NCBI RefSeq assembly: GCF_040892595.1
Contig: NZ_JBFRYB010000001.1
Span: forward strand, 2,914,001 to 2,978,000
Length of the DNA stretch: 64,000 nt
Source of the DNA: Zhongshania sp. R06B22
Lineage (GTDB): Bacteria; Pseudomonadota; Gammaproteobacteria; Pseudomonadales; Spongiibacteraceae
Direction of reading: 5' to 3'
Translations under genes and position numbers: made by a program
The notes under the pieces: model-generated
What the model saw: only the letters and a program-made list of their open reading frames with translations
The model's database searches: none
Told to the model about the DNA's origin: nothing
Part shown: piece by piece, positions 8,511-16,304 of the stretch
Layout: each line of letters starts with the position of its first letter
Numbering within the stretch: position 1 is the stretch's first letter

Positions 8511-9008
8511 ATGAATATAGAAATAAGCAAGATACAGGCTACGGATGGAAACCTTTTGCGAGCTATACGACTGGCTGCTCTTTCAGATTCCCCGGATGCA
8601 TTCGGTGCGCGATATGAAGATGAAGCGCAAAAGCCAGTATCTGAGTTTGAGCAAACTGCTATTGAGCACGCTGAATCAGAATCATCAACCACATTTCTTG
8701 CAAAGGAATCAGGTGCTGCAATTGGTCAAATTGGCGCCTTCTTTCAAAAGCCCACTGGCCGTGCTTTTATATGCGCTATGTGGGTATCTCCGGAAGTCAG
8801 GCGTAAAGAAGTAGGTAGTCGCCTGGTTAATATGGCACATCACTGGTTGCAAGACCGAGGGGCTGACGAAATATATGCATGGGTTACCGACACTAATATA
8901 GCGGCTCAGCACTTCTATAGTAGGTTGGGATTTTCGCCTTCAGGTACTAACGCACCGCTACCTTCGAACCCACGCGTCATGGAGACACTTTATGTGTACA
9001 GCAGTTAA
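8511..9008 (+). CDS. Cassette 3: GNAT-family N-acetyltransferase
   Basis: A 165-residue acetyltransferase of the GNAT fold. The acetyl-CoA binding motif A is visible in MWVSPEVRRKEVGSRLVNMA (V-x-P-x-x-R-x-x-x-V-G-x-x-L), followed by the motif-B-like region with NIAAQHFYSRLGF, the usual N-x-x-A-x-x-F-Y-x-x-x-G-F end. The substrate cannot be told; cassette-borne GNAT proteins include drug-modifying enzymes and many of unknown role. It sits between attC sites 2 and 3 and its stop codon lies inside the terminal core AGTTAAC. Confidence 0.9.
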   Translation: MNIEISKIQATDGNLLRAIRLAALSDSPDAFGARYEDEAQKPVSEFEQTAIEHAESESSTTFLAKESGAAIGQIGAFFQKPTGRAFICAMWVSPEVRRKEVGSRLVNMAHHWLQDRGADEIYAWVTDTNIAAQHFYSRLGFSPSGTNAPLPSNPRVMETLYVYSS

Positions 9009-9059
9009 CAAGCAAAGGCAGCCGGACGGCTTCGCCACTCGCTGCTTTGGGCGTTAGAA
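9003..9059 (+). repeat. attC site 3 (57 bp)
   Basis: Cores AGTTAAC (9003-9009) and GTTAGAA (9053-9059). Arms CAAAGGCAGC (9013-9022) and GCTGCTTTG (9041-9049) pair with one extra G on the left. At 57 bp it is near the short end of known attC lengths. Confidence 0.9.
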
Positions 9060-9076
9060 AACCATATGGAAGATTT

Positions 9077-9580
9077 ATGGACTCATCAATAATATCGGGA
9101 TTAATTGGCGGAGTGGCGTCAGTTGCTCTGTGTACTTATATCTCAAAGAGAGTGAGAACGTCTCAATCTGTAGGAAAACTAAAATTTGGTAGCTTCCTTG
9201 TTATCTTGGCGTGGTGCTGTCTAGCGTTTGTTGGTATTGCTGTTTGGGCATTCTTCAATAACGCTGATGCTTGGGAAAAACCAAGTGAACTGTATTCGAT
9301 AATTGGGCTTTTTGTTGGTTTTGGCTTTGCTTCAGTTTATTGTTTCGGAGAATATTTTAAAGTTAGTGGGAATTTCGATACGAATGGCATTGATTTTACA
9401 TCTCCTTGGACTGGACGAAAGGTAGAGTCGTGGGAAAATCTTGAGAGCATAAAATTTAATTCACAGGCCAATTGGTACGTTCTCTACTTTAAATCTGGCA
9501 AAAAAATTAGGTTGTCTAGTCTTCTTAGCGGTCATGGAGAAGTGCTAGAGATGTTGGAATCAAAAGGGTTTAATTTCTAA
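9077..9580 (+). CDS. Cassette 4: membrane protein with PH-like C-terminal part
   Basis: A 167-residue protein starting MDSSIISGLIGGVASVALC with three hydrophobic segments (about 4-22, 38-62 and 74-94) followed by a soluble beta-rich tail (GNFDTNGIDFTSP, VESWENLESIKFN, WYVLYFKSGKKIRL). The ATG at 9077 is preceded by GGAAG; a longer frame that would start inside attC 3 is unlikely. The layout matches cassette 2 and suggests a membrane-anchored PH-like domain, an inference from pattern. The stop overlaps the core TTCTAAC. Confidence 0.75.
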   Translation: MDSSIISGLIGGVASVALCTYISKRVRTSQSVGKLKFGSFLVILAWCCLAFVGIAVWAFFNNADAWEKPSELYSIIGLFVGFGFASVYCFGEYFKVSGNFDTNGIDFTSPWTGRKVESWENLESIKFNSQANWYVLYFKSGKKIRLSSLLSGHGEVLEMLESKGFNF

Positions 9581-9676
9581 CAAATGTTTCCAGCGGACAT
9601 TTTTTTCATTACACCTTTTGTGGTGTGTACCACAAAAGCCTCCATTACAAAAATGCCGCTGAAACAGGCGTTGAGG
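9575..9676 (+). repeat. attC site 4 (102 bp), last of the array
   Basis: Cores TTCTAAC (9575-9581) and GTTGAGG (9670-9676; the last base departs from consensus). Arms TGTTTCCAGCGG (9585-9596) and CCGCTGAAACA (9656-9666) pair with one extra C on the left. The tip hairpin is CTTTTGTGG/CCACAAAAG. Beyond it, to 9847, I see no further attC or gene; the stretch has a perfect palindrome ATGCAAGCTTGCAT and a CTAGGGCG/CGCCCTAG inverted repeat. Confidence 0.85.
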
Positions 9677-9847
9677 CTGTAGAAAAACATGCAAGCTTGC
9701 ATCTAGGGCGCTGTTTTGACTGTCCGCTTTTTACCAATACCCGCCCTAGCTTGAAAGCTCTAAAAACCGCGATACCATATAGTGCCCAGCGCCAATCTTT
9801 ACTATAAGTTGGTCGCAGAGGGCATCTTATGGGTGACTCGATACCAC

Positions 9848-10219
9848 TTATAGATGCTTGAGATAGCTCGCGTAGCGCGGGTTATCGATCGCCATTTTAG
9901 CGACCGTAATCTGCTCCAAGGCAGCAAGTAGCTTATCTTCACTGGCACTCAGGTCTGCGCTTTGAATATGCTTAAGCAAGTTTTGATTCAGCTCATCATT
10001 GCCGCCGTCAGCCCCCAAATATTCGCCCAGTTCAGCACGCTCCAAACGCTGAAACTGGTCACCCAATTCAGACTCGCGGGAGATAATACCCAGTACATTC
10101 ATGGCAATTTTCAATTTGTATTTAAGCCCGCTATCATCAACGGCGGGCGTCACCTCCTGCTCTAAAAACTCTCGCAGCGCCTCGCATAACTGACTGACCT
10201 TGGGCTGATTTATGGGCAT
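9848..10219 (-). CDS. DUF6285-type protein of an acyl-CoA catabolism operon
   Basis: A 123-residue soluble, helix-rich protein (LREFLEQEVTP near the start, LKYKLKIAMNVLGIISRE, ending AIDNPRYASYLKHL). This pattern matches the DUF6285 family, regularly encoded next to phosphotransferase-family and acyl-CoA dehydrogenase genes, exactly as here: only 2 bases separate it from the upstream phosphotransferase gene. Its biochemical role is unknown. It is the last gene of the operon and faces the end of the integron array. Confidence 0.75.
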   Translation of the reverse strand: MPINQPKVSQLCEALREFLEQEVTPAVDDSGLKYKLKIAMNVLGIISRESELGDQFQRLERAELGEYLGADGGNDELNQNLLKHIQSADLSASEDKLLAALEQITVAKMAIDNPRYASYLKHL

Positions 10220-10221
10220 TG

Positions 10222-11241
10222 CTATTTACCTCTCAGTAAATCGAGAATATCTAATTCGCACTCTGAAACACGGCGACCAATAGCCACACGTTCCAGGGAT
10301 CGCTCTCGGCCGCTCAAATGCATATCACATTGATACAAGCAGATCACCCCCCATTTCAGTACGCCGAACAGCTCCCAAAATTTAACCGCGTCATTATTAA
10401 CCTGACGACCGCTTGCCTGCGTATAGGCTTGGTACAAACTCTCGCGGTCACCAAAGCCACCGACGGGTTTGTCGATGCGGCCGAAGCGCCATGAATTCAC
10501 GCAGAGCCAGCCAAGATCCTCCATGGGATCGCCAATATGCGAGAGTTCCCAATCGAGTACGGCGCGAATGCCGTCTTCACCCACCATTAAATTGCCATTG
10601 CGGAAGTCACCATGCACCAAGGTTTCTTCCGCACAGTTTGGAATATGTTCAGCAAGCCAGCGAAAGGCATACTCAAACACGGGTAAACTTTGCCGGTAGC
10701 CGTCATAGGCCTGTCGATAAAAGGCAATTTGATCGACAGCCAAGGCACGTTTTAAACCGCCTAAACTGCTTAATGCTACGGCGTGAATGGCCGCCAGAAT
10801 GTCACCACACTGGCCGGCCATCTGCTCTCTGGCTGGCCCATAACGCGGATCTTTTAAGATTTTTTGCGGCAGGGTTTCACCCTCAATATGGCGCATAATG
10901 AAGCCTTCGCCCAAACCATCCTCGGGGCACAATTGCGCTATCACTTCGGGTGCAGCTACCCCGGCGGCAACCGCCGCACTAATCACCATAGCCTCGTCTG
11001 ATTTAGTTAGCGCGCCACCGAACTGACTGGCATCGTGACCACGCCGGAATATCAGTGCCTGCAGGCCCCGCGCACTCGATGCATTGAAGAACCAGGTTTG
11101 CGCAGCGGCGCCGCCGGTGAGCCGACGCAATCCGCTAATCGCTACCGGCTCTTGCCATTGCCGAGTAAGCAGCTTTTCCAGCGGCCCGGCTAAGTTCTGA
11201 GCCAAGTTAGCTTCAGCGTCAATATCAGCAAACTCACTCAC
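10222..11241 (-). CDS. Phosphotransferase (APH) family protein, ACAD10/11-kinase-like
   Basis: A 339-residue protein of the aminoglycoside phosphotransferase fold. The catalytic loop is LVHGDFRNGNLMV (HGDxxxxN) and the metal-binding motif is VLDWELSHIGDP. Family members fused or linked to acyl-CoA dehydrogenases (as in ACAD10/11) phosphorylate 4-hydroxyacyl-CoA intermediates; the operon partner here is an acyl-CoA dehydrogenase, which supports that role. The start is GTG, overlapping the upstream stop in a GTGA arrangement, so translation is probably coupled. Antibiotic modification is unlikely in this context. Confidence 0.9.
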   Translation of the reverse strand: MSEFADIDAEANLAQNLAGPLEKLLTRQWQEPVAISGLRRLTGGAAAQTWFFNASSARGLQALIFRRGHDASQFGGALTKSDEAMVISAAVAAGVAAPEVIAQLCPEDGLGEGFIMRHIEGETLPQKILKDPRYGPAREQMAGQCGDILAAIHAVALSSLGGLKRALAVDQIAFYRQAYDGYRQSLPVFEYAFRWLAEHIPNCAEETLVHGDFRNGNLMVGEDGIRAVLDWELSHIGDPMEDLGWLCVNSWRFGRIDKPVGGFGDRESLYQAYTQASGRQVNNDAVKFWELFGVLKWGVICLYQCDMHLSGRERSLERVAIGRRVSECELDILDLLRGK

Positions 11242-12452
11242 GCGTTACCCGCCCATTCCGCATCGCGAGTACCGAAGTCCCAACCTTGGCCACCCTCGCG
11301 ATAGCGCTTTAAGACCTGCCGCGCCACCGATTGGATATGCACCTCATCCGGGCCGTCGTAAATTCTCGCCTCCCGCGCGTGTCGGTACATGCGACTCAGC
11401 GGCGTGTCATCGGTGAGACCCGCGGCACCATAAACCTGAATCGCTCGGTCAACAACATTGTGGAGCATGCGCGCACCAACAACCTTAATCGCTCCAATTT
11501 CGACCCGCGCTGCGTCGCCACTGTCTATGCAGCGCGCCGCATGCAGGGTGAGTTGCCTGCAGGCCTGAATTTCGGCCAGACTGTCGAAAACATGCTGCTG
11601 CATAAGCTGCTTATCAGCCAGACTAGAACCAAATGCACTGCGATTATGGAGCCGCTCACACATTAAATCGAAGGCCCGTTGGGCCTGGCCTAGCCAGCGC
11701 ATGCAGTGAAAGATACGACCGGGTCCCAAGCGCCGCTGGGCAATCACAAAGCCTTCGCCACGACCACCCAATAGGTGATGCTCTGGCACTCGGATGTCGT
11801 GGTATTTGACCTCAAAATGGCCACTATTAAGGCCCAATAGCGGCGTATCTCGAACAATCTCATAACCCGCTGCATCGGTGGGAACAAGAATCATACTGAA
11901 GGCTTTGTGATCCGAGGCGTCGGGCTCGGTGCGGCACATAATGGTGGTATAAGCGGCAATATCGGCGCCAGTGGTAAACCACTTGTGGCCATTAATGCGC
12001 CAAACACCGTCTTCGAGTACCGCGCTAGTTTGTAATTGAGTGGGGTCAGAGCTCGACAGGGCCGGCTCAGTCATCGCAAAACTCGGACAAATCTCGCCGG
12101 CCACCAAGGGCCGCAAATATTGCTCTTGCTGCTGCGGTGAGGCGTATTGCTTGAGCATAATGGAGTCTTGCAAAGAGTAGGTGCCAAACACGCGCTGGGC
12201 ATACTCAGAGCGACCTATCACTTCATTAATATACACATAGTCAAGAAACGGCATGCCCTGACCGCCAATATCTTTGGGATGACCCAAGGCCCACAAACCT
12301 GCCGCTTTTGCCTCTTTCACCAACTCGGTAAGCTTGCGCTCAGACGCCGCTTTGTCGGCCCCTTGCAGCACGGACTCTGCGGGGTAGATACGCTGTTCCA
12401 AGAACTCCAAGACCTGTTGACGAACTTCTACCCACGTTGCCGCTGCACTCAC
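11238..12452 (-). CDS. Acyl-CoA dehydrogenase (ACAD10/11-like)
   Basis: A 404-residue FAD enzyme. Typical segments are CPSFAMTEPALSSSDPTQLQT (the acyl-CoA dehydrogenase signature), WRINGHKWFTTGA, and the C-terminal VYGAAGLTDDTPLSRMYRHAR with YDGPDEVHIQSVAR. I prefer the GTG at 12452 because GGAG lies 7 bases upstream (TTGGAGTCAACT); a TTG four codons earlier is the other option. It is the first gene of the operon with the kinase-like and DUF6285 genes and probably dehydrates 4-phosphoacyl-CoA or oxidises an unusual acyl-CoA (inference from the operon). Confidence 0.92.
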   Translation of the reverse strand: MSAAATWVEVRQQVLEFLEQRIYPAESVLQGADKAASERKLTELVKEAKAAGLWALGHPKDIGGQGMPFLDYVYINEVIGRSEYAQRVFGTYSLQDSIMLKQYASPQQQEQYLRPLVAGEICPSFAMTEPALSSSDPTQLQTSAVLEDGVWRINGHKWFTTGADIAAYTTIMCRTEPDASDHKAFSMILVPTDAAGYEIVRDTPLLGLNSGHFEVKYHDIRVPEHHLLGGRGEGFVIAQRRLGPGRIFHCMRWLGQAQRAFDLMCERLHNRSAFGSSLADKQLMQQHVFDSLAEIQACRQLTLHAARCIDSGDAARVEIGAIKVVGARMLHNVVDRAIQVYGAAGLTDDTPLSRMYRHAREARIYDGPDEVHIQSVARQVLKRYREGGQGWDFGTRDAEWAGNA

Positions 12453-12510
12453 AGTTGACTCCAATTTTTATCATTTTGACTGCTGACAATACAAACAAGA
12501 CGCCTTTTTA

Positions 12511-12539
12511 TTGTCAAGTAAATTGACTTTATATATGAT
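12511..12539 (+). promoter_or_regulatory. Promoter with embedded inverted repeat upstream of VOC gene
   Basis: A good sigma-70-like promoter is visible: TTGTCA (12511-12516), 17-base spacer, TATGAT (12534-12539). The -35 and spacer contain a perfect inverted repeat GTCAA-GTAAA-TTGAC (12513-12527) that could be a repressor operator. It lies in the divergent region between the acyl-CoA dehydrogenase operon and the VOC gene, so it could control both. Confidence 0.55.
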
Positions 12540-12603
12540 AAAGACATCGGCGAGACAATCTAACAATAATCACAATAGCCAACTTATACGCAGCGAGATA
12601 CCC

Positions 12604-13167
12604 ATGACGTCATCACTCAAGGCTTTAAACAACATCCACCATGCGGCATACCGCTGCCGCGATGCTGAGCAAACACGCTGGTTTTACGAGGATATCTTGG
12701 GGCTAAAACTGGCCGCAGCTTTTGAAGAAGATATTGATTTTGGTGAAAATCTTGGCCGCAATCGCAATTTTTTGCACATCTTCTTTGAAATGGGTGACGG
12801 CAGCTACCTCGCCTTTTTTGATGAACCCGGTATATCCAAAGAAGAAAATTTCGCCCGCAAAGACAGCTTCGACATGCATCTGGCACTAGAGGCCGACAGC
12901 ATGGAAGACCTACTTGCCTGGCATAAACACATTAACGAAGCTGGCAAAACCTGTCTTGGTCCCGTTGATCACGGCTTTGTACATTCGGTATATATGTATG
13001 ACCCCAACGGCATACAGGTAGAAATCACCTGCCGAGCGAACGACCCATCAATTATGCAACAGCACACCGACGACGCTCGCAGCTCTTTAAGCGCGTGGAC
13101 ACAGAAAACTCGCCCGCTGAAAGAAGATACTTTCGGCGCTGCAAAGATTGATAAGCGAGGACGTTAA
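12604..13167 (+). CDS. VOC-family (glyoxalase/dioxygenase fold) protein
   Basis: A 187-residue vicinal-oxygen-chelate protein. It starts with the typical IHHAAYRCRDAEQTRWFYEDILGLKL, giving the first metal-ligand histidine and the WFYEDILGL helix; later come FDMHLALEA and GFVHSVYMYDPNGIQVEI, where the final Glu is the usual metal ligand. These proteins act on metal-bound oxygen substrates as lyases, isomerases or dioxygenases; the substrate here is unknown. The start at 12604 is preferred over an ORF extension of 31 residues that overlaps the promoter. It is divergent from the acyl-CoA dehydrogenase operon. Confidence 0.85.
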   Translation: MTSSLKALNNIHHAAYRCRDAEQTRWFYEDILGLKLAAAFEEDIDFGENLGRNRNFLHIFFEMGDGSYLAFFDEPGISKEENFARKDSFDMHLALEADSMEDLLAWHKHINEAGKTCLGPVDHGFVHSVYMYDPNGIQVEITCRANDPSIMQQHTDDARSSLSAWTQKTRPLKEDTFGAAKIDKRGR

Positions 13168-13232
13168 TCAAATACTGAACGTTCGGGCCCTGGGGATCGT
13201 ACCGCATCAATCCGACCGTTCAGAGCAGGCGC

Positions 13233-13901
13233 TTATTGCCGGCGGCGGCTATTCGCCGCATACGCCGAGTAAGACAGCGCCAACGCTATGCAGATACCCG
13301 CAGGAATAAATAGAGCATTGAATCCAAGCATACTGAAAATATAGGCCCCAAAAGCCCCACCAGAAATAAAGCCCGTGATGATAATTAGAAACAACAATGC
13401 CTTTCTTTTATCGAAAGACCCGCCCCTAAACTTTTCACCCAGCATAATACCTAAGTCGGTGAATATACCGGTGACATGGGTGGTGCGCAGAACCGCTCCA
13501 CTATAAGTGGTCGCAAGGGCATTCTGTAAACCACAGGCCGCAGACGCCAAATAATGGCCGAGATAAGAATCTCTCGTTAAAAAATAAACCGAGCAAAAAA
13601 GAAATATCGCCTCTAAGGTCAGTAAACTGCTGTAATTGCGTCCTAACTTTAATGCCCCGCCACGCAAGAAATAACCTGATATTGCCGCGCCAATAAGAAA
13701 GCTAAACAAAACCGCAATCAAATGAAAAAAATCAGCAAAGTCGGTATTAACAATGCCCGTGCCCAATAGGGTGGCGGTTCCGGAGAGGTGGGAAATGGAT
13801 TGGTGCTTAAAGCCTAATAGACCGACTGCGTTCACAAATCCGGCCACTAGGGCGAGAATAAATGAGCCGTATTCTACCCAGCGAGGTAATTTTGAAATCA
13901 C
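13233..13901 (-). CDS. YoaK/DUF1275-family membrane protein
   Basis: A 222-residue protein with about six membrane segments. The start GFVNAVGLLGFKHQSISHLSGTATLLG matches the DUF1275 pattern (G-x-x-D/N-A-x-G, then HxSGN/T), as does the middle segment AACGLQNALATTYSGAVLRTTHVTGIFTDLG. Its function is not known. The start is a GTG at 13901 with AAGGA seven bases upstream. It is convergent with the VOC gene; the 65-bp gap holds a CTGAACG/CGTTCAG inverted repeat with a long loop. Confidence 0.88.
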   Translation of the reverse strand: MISKLPRWVEYGSFILALVAGFVNAVGLLGFKHQSISHLSGTATLLGTGIVNTDFADFFHLIAVLFSFLIGAAISGYFLRGGALKLGRNYSSLLTLEAIFLFCSVYFLTRDSYLGHYLASAACGLQNALATTYSGAVLRTTHVTGIFTDLGIMLGEKFRGGSFDKRKALLFLIIITGFISGGAFGAYIFSMLGFNALFIPAGICIALALSYSAYAANSRRRQ

Positions 13902-14034
13902 ATAAATCCTTTAACCTAGCAGTGCTAGCAAACGCATTGAACAGCCAGTATAAGTGCAAAGCCATACCGCTCGGGTTTTGCCAATACAAAAATAAGGACA
14001 GAGACACCAAGCCGATCTTATAACAAGTATCTAC

Positions 14035-14487
14035 TTAGACCGGCGGCACAACAACAATGGGGCCCCAGCCTTTATGTAGCACCTGTTTAAGCTGTTTTAG
14101 CTGGGTTCCACCAATGCGATTAGCAAGCTCATTCTCGATGCCGACAATCGCTTTCTCAGCATCCTGCCTAATTTTATCGGCGCTGGCGCTGAACTGGACA
14201 ATTTTTGCGCGGCGATCTGCTGGGTCCGGCACCAGCTCTAGCAGACCATCATCGCGCATACCCTGCAGTAACTGATGAATCGCCTGTCTGCTTACGCCCA
14301 AATTACGCGCCAAGGAAGCGGGACGATTTATACCTACCGTGACGCTTATCATGATCATAGACTTGGTGCGGTTCATACGCTCCCAGCCAGCGGCTTCGAG
14401 ACTGGCCTGCAAGCTCTCGTCCATCCAGAACAAAGCGTAAGCCAATGTGCCAATCAAAAAGTCCTGATGTTCCGCTATTTTTTTCAT
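14035..14487 (-). CDS. MarR-family transcriptional regulator
   Basis: A 150-residue winged-helix regulator. The recognition part is RPASLARNLGVSRQAIHQLLQGMRDD and the wing carries ELVPDPADRRAKIVQFS, with the conserved DxRxK/R pattern of MarR proteins. It is divergent from the alpha/beta hydrolase gene at 14709, and a 20-bp palindrome in between (14633-14652) is a good candidate operator. It probably represses that hydrolase and itself, released by a small ligand; the ligand is unknown. Confidence 0.9.
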   Translation of the reverse strand: MKKIAEHQDFLIGTLAYALFWMDESLQASLEAAGWERMNRTKSMIMISVTVGINRPASLARNLGVSRQAIHQLLQGMRDDGLLELVPDPADRRAKIVQFSASADKIRQDAEKAIVGIENELANRIGGTQLKQLKQVLHKGWGPIVVVPPV

Positions 14488-14632
14488 TCTTTATCCAAAT
14501 AGGTACTGCGCTCAAAAACCGCTCTGTTCGCCCCCGCTAGAATAGGGCAATTATGCTTACGCTCAATGTTGGCAAGCTATTGTATGCGCTATAGCTACCA
14601 AACACCTAGCTTAGCAGCACTCACTTTAGTAA

Positions 14633-14667
14633 AGATAATTGACATATTATCTCGGAATTGCTCTACT
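14633..14667 (+). promoter_or_regulatory. Palindromic operator overlapping a -35 box upstream of alpha/beta hydrolase
   Basis: A perfect inverted repeat AGATAAT-TGACAT-ATTATCT covers 14633-14652. It overlaps a consensus -35 TTGACA (14639-14644); 17 bases later TCTACT (14662-14667) can serve as -10 for the plus-strand hydrolase. A MarR dimer bound here would block the promoter. Confidence 0.6.
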
Positions 14668-14708
14668 GCCACCCATACTTTTTCTATGCGTAAACAGCGA
14701 GTATCGTC

Positions 14709-15878
14709 ATGACCAATAAGAAAAAAGCCTACGAGCGCGTACCCTATTTAATTTTCTACCAAGACAAAAGTCCATTCAAAGAAACCTACGGCGGGCCCAT
14801 GGATTTTGGTGCGCTGAAGTCGCATCTGCTGCGTCCTGCAGAACCCAAAACAAACAATGTTATTGTGTTTATGCACCCAGTCGGGGGCGGCGAATACCTG
14901 CCGATGATTACCGAGCTGGCCAAAGCTGGCTACCCTGTTATTTACTGCCAAAGCCGCTATCCCGGCAATGACACTGCGTTGATTATGGAAAAGGTCGTTA
15001 TTGACCTTGGCAACTGCATTCGTCACGCCAAAGAAAAGTTTGGTTTCGACAAGGTCATTTTAGCGGGTTGGAGTGGCGGTGGTTCGCTGTCGATGTTTTA
15101 TCAAAGTCAGGCCGAAAACCCAAGCATCACAGCAACACCTGCCGGTGACGCTGTTGATCTGACTATTCAAGACCTTATTCCCGCCGACGGCATTATGATG
15201 CTGGCTGCACACGTCAGTCGCACGCATACTTTAACTGAATGGATGGACGCCTCGGTTCTAGATGAACAAGACCCCAGTCAGCGCGATCCAGAGCTGGATC
15301 TTTACAATCCCGAGAACCCCAATCAAGCACCCTATTCAGCTGAGTTTCTAGCACGCTACCGCGCCGCGCAAATTGCCCGCAATCGCAAAATCACCGCCTG
15401 GGTTAAAGACAAACTAACGAGTTTAAAAGACAGCGGCCGCCCCAACGATGAATTCGCCTTTGTGGTTCATGGCACCATGGCAGATCCGCGCTGGCTAGAC
15501 CCCACCATCGATGCCAATGAGCGCAAGCCGCGCTGGTGTTACTTAGGCGACCCTGAAGTCGTTAACAACGGACCCGTGGGCTTAGCTCGTTTCTGCACGC
15601 TGCGCAGTTGGCTGTCGCAATGGAGCTATGACGACTCCAATGCTGATGGCCTGCGTTGTGCGCAAAACATCACGGTACCGGCCTTGGTTGTAGGCAACGG
15701 CGCCGACGATGCCTGCACACCCAGCCACACCACGCGGATCTTTGATGCGATTGCTCATAACAACAAAGAAATGCACGAAATCAAAGGTGCTACCCACTAC
15801 TACTTTGGCCAGCCGGAACAATTAAATGAAGCAATTCAATTGTGCGGCGACTGGATGCAACGCCAGGGCTTGGTATAA
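14709..15878 (+). CDS. Alpha/beta hydrolase
   Basis: A 389-residue cytosolic hydrolase with no signal peptide. The nucleophile elbow is LAGWSGGGSLSMF (GxSxG), an oxyanion-type HPVGGG follows a strand near residue 56, and the C-terminal GNGADDACTPSHTTRIFDAI and IKGATHYYFGQPEQL carry the likely acid and histidine. Long insertions make it larger than minimal hydrolases. The substrate is unknown; divergence from a MarR regulator suggests an inducible catabolic or detoxifying esterase. Confidence 0.88.
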   Translation: MTNKKKAYERVPYLIFYQDKSPFKETYGGPMDFGALKSHLLRPAEPKTNNVIVFMHPVGGGEYLPMITELAKAGYPVIYCQSRYPGNDTALIMEKVVIDLGNCIRHAKEKFGFDKVILAGWSGGGSLSMFYQSQAENPSITATPAGDAVDLTIQDLIPADGIMMLAAHVSRTHTLTEWMDASVLDEQDPSQRDPELDLYNPENPNQAPYSAEFLARYRAAQIARNRKITAWVKDKLTSLKDSGRPNDEFAFVVHGTMADPRWLDPTIDANERKPRWCYLGDPEVVNNGPVGLARFCTLRSWLSQWSYDDSNADGLRCAQNITVPALVVGNGADDACTPSHTTRIFDAIAHNNKEMHEIKGATHYYFGQPEQLNEAIQLCGDWMQRQGLV

Positions 15879-15881
15879 AAC

Positions 15882-16304
15882 CTAGCCGCTAACACTGGCT
15901 TGTTGGCGCTTATTTTTAGGCTCCGGAATATCGATACTCTGGACTGATAAGCGCCGCGCTTTCCCGTTTAATAGCGGCCACTCGATTTCATTACCCTTTT
16001 GCAGCCCCAGCAAAGCGCAGCCTACTGGTGACAATACCGAGATTTTTAGTGCGCTCACATTAGCCTGCCAAGGCATCACTAAAGCTAGGCGGGTTTGCGC
16101 TTGAGAATCTAAATCAACAAAGGTCACCAAAGAATCTACGCACACAAAGTCATTGGCGAAGTCGCCATCTGCAATAATATCTGCGCGATCTAACTCCGAC
16201 TGCAAATCTTGCGCAGCCTCAGAGCGATTGCGACGAACAAACTCGCTTAACAATTGGTAGTCAGACTCTTTTACAAAAATAGGGATATGCGATAAGTCCT
16301 GCAT
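15882..16304 (-). CDS. rnk: Nucleoside diphosphate kinase regulator Rnk (GreA/B C-terminal fold)
   Basis: A 140-residue protein whose C-terminal half has the GreA/GreB-type FKBP fold: VCVDSLVTFVDLDSQ, LALVMPW, ISVLSPVGCALLGLQKGNEIEWPL. The short N-terminal coiled coil and this length match Rnk, which binds RNA polymerase near the secondary channel. I chose the ATG at 16304 (MQDLSHIPIFV) because GGAGAA lies five bases upstream; a longer in-frame extension has no such support. It is convergent with the hydrolase gene three bases away. Confidence 0.8.
   Translation of the reverse strand: MQDLSHIPIFVKESDYQLLSEFVRRNRSEAAQDLQSELDRADIIADGDFANDFVCVDSLVTFVDLDSQAQTRLALVMPWQANVSALKISVLSPVGCALLGLQKGNEIEWPLLNGKARRLSVQSIDIPEPKNKRQQASVSG

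Larger units (their letters stand above)
7542..9676 (+). mobile_element. Integron cassette array without integrase (CALIN), four cassettes
   Basis: Four plus-strand genes are each followed by an attC recombination site, and the array starts at a lone core site GTTAAAT (7542-7548). For each cassette the first core bases and the terminal core are exact reverse complements: GTTAAAT/ATTTAAC, GTTAGGC/GCCTAAC, GTTAACT/AGTTAAC, GTTAGAA/TTCTAAC. This is what excision of circular cassettes requires. All four attC sites fold into imperfect stems with one unpaired base in the left arm, the family hallmark that sets strand choice by integron integrases. No tyrosine recombinase gene is present in the window: upstream is the S9 peptidase, downstream a minus-strand chromosomal operon. 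The term CALIN (cluster of attC sites lacking an integrase) therefore applies. Confidence 0.9.

Noticed and set aside
9625..9807. A 60-codon frame after cassette 4
   Set aside because: It starts inside attC 4 and has no ribosome binding site.
10222..11241. Aminoglycoside-resistance kinase
   Set aside because: The fold is shared, but operon context with acyl-CoA dehydrogenase and DUF6285 points to acyl-CoA metabolism.
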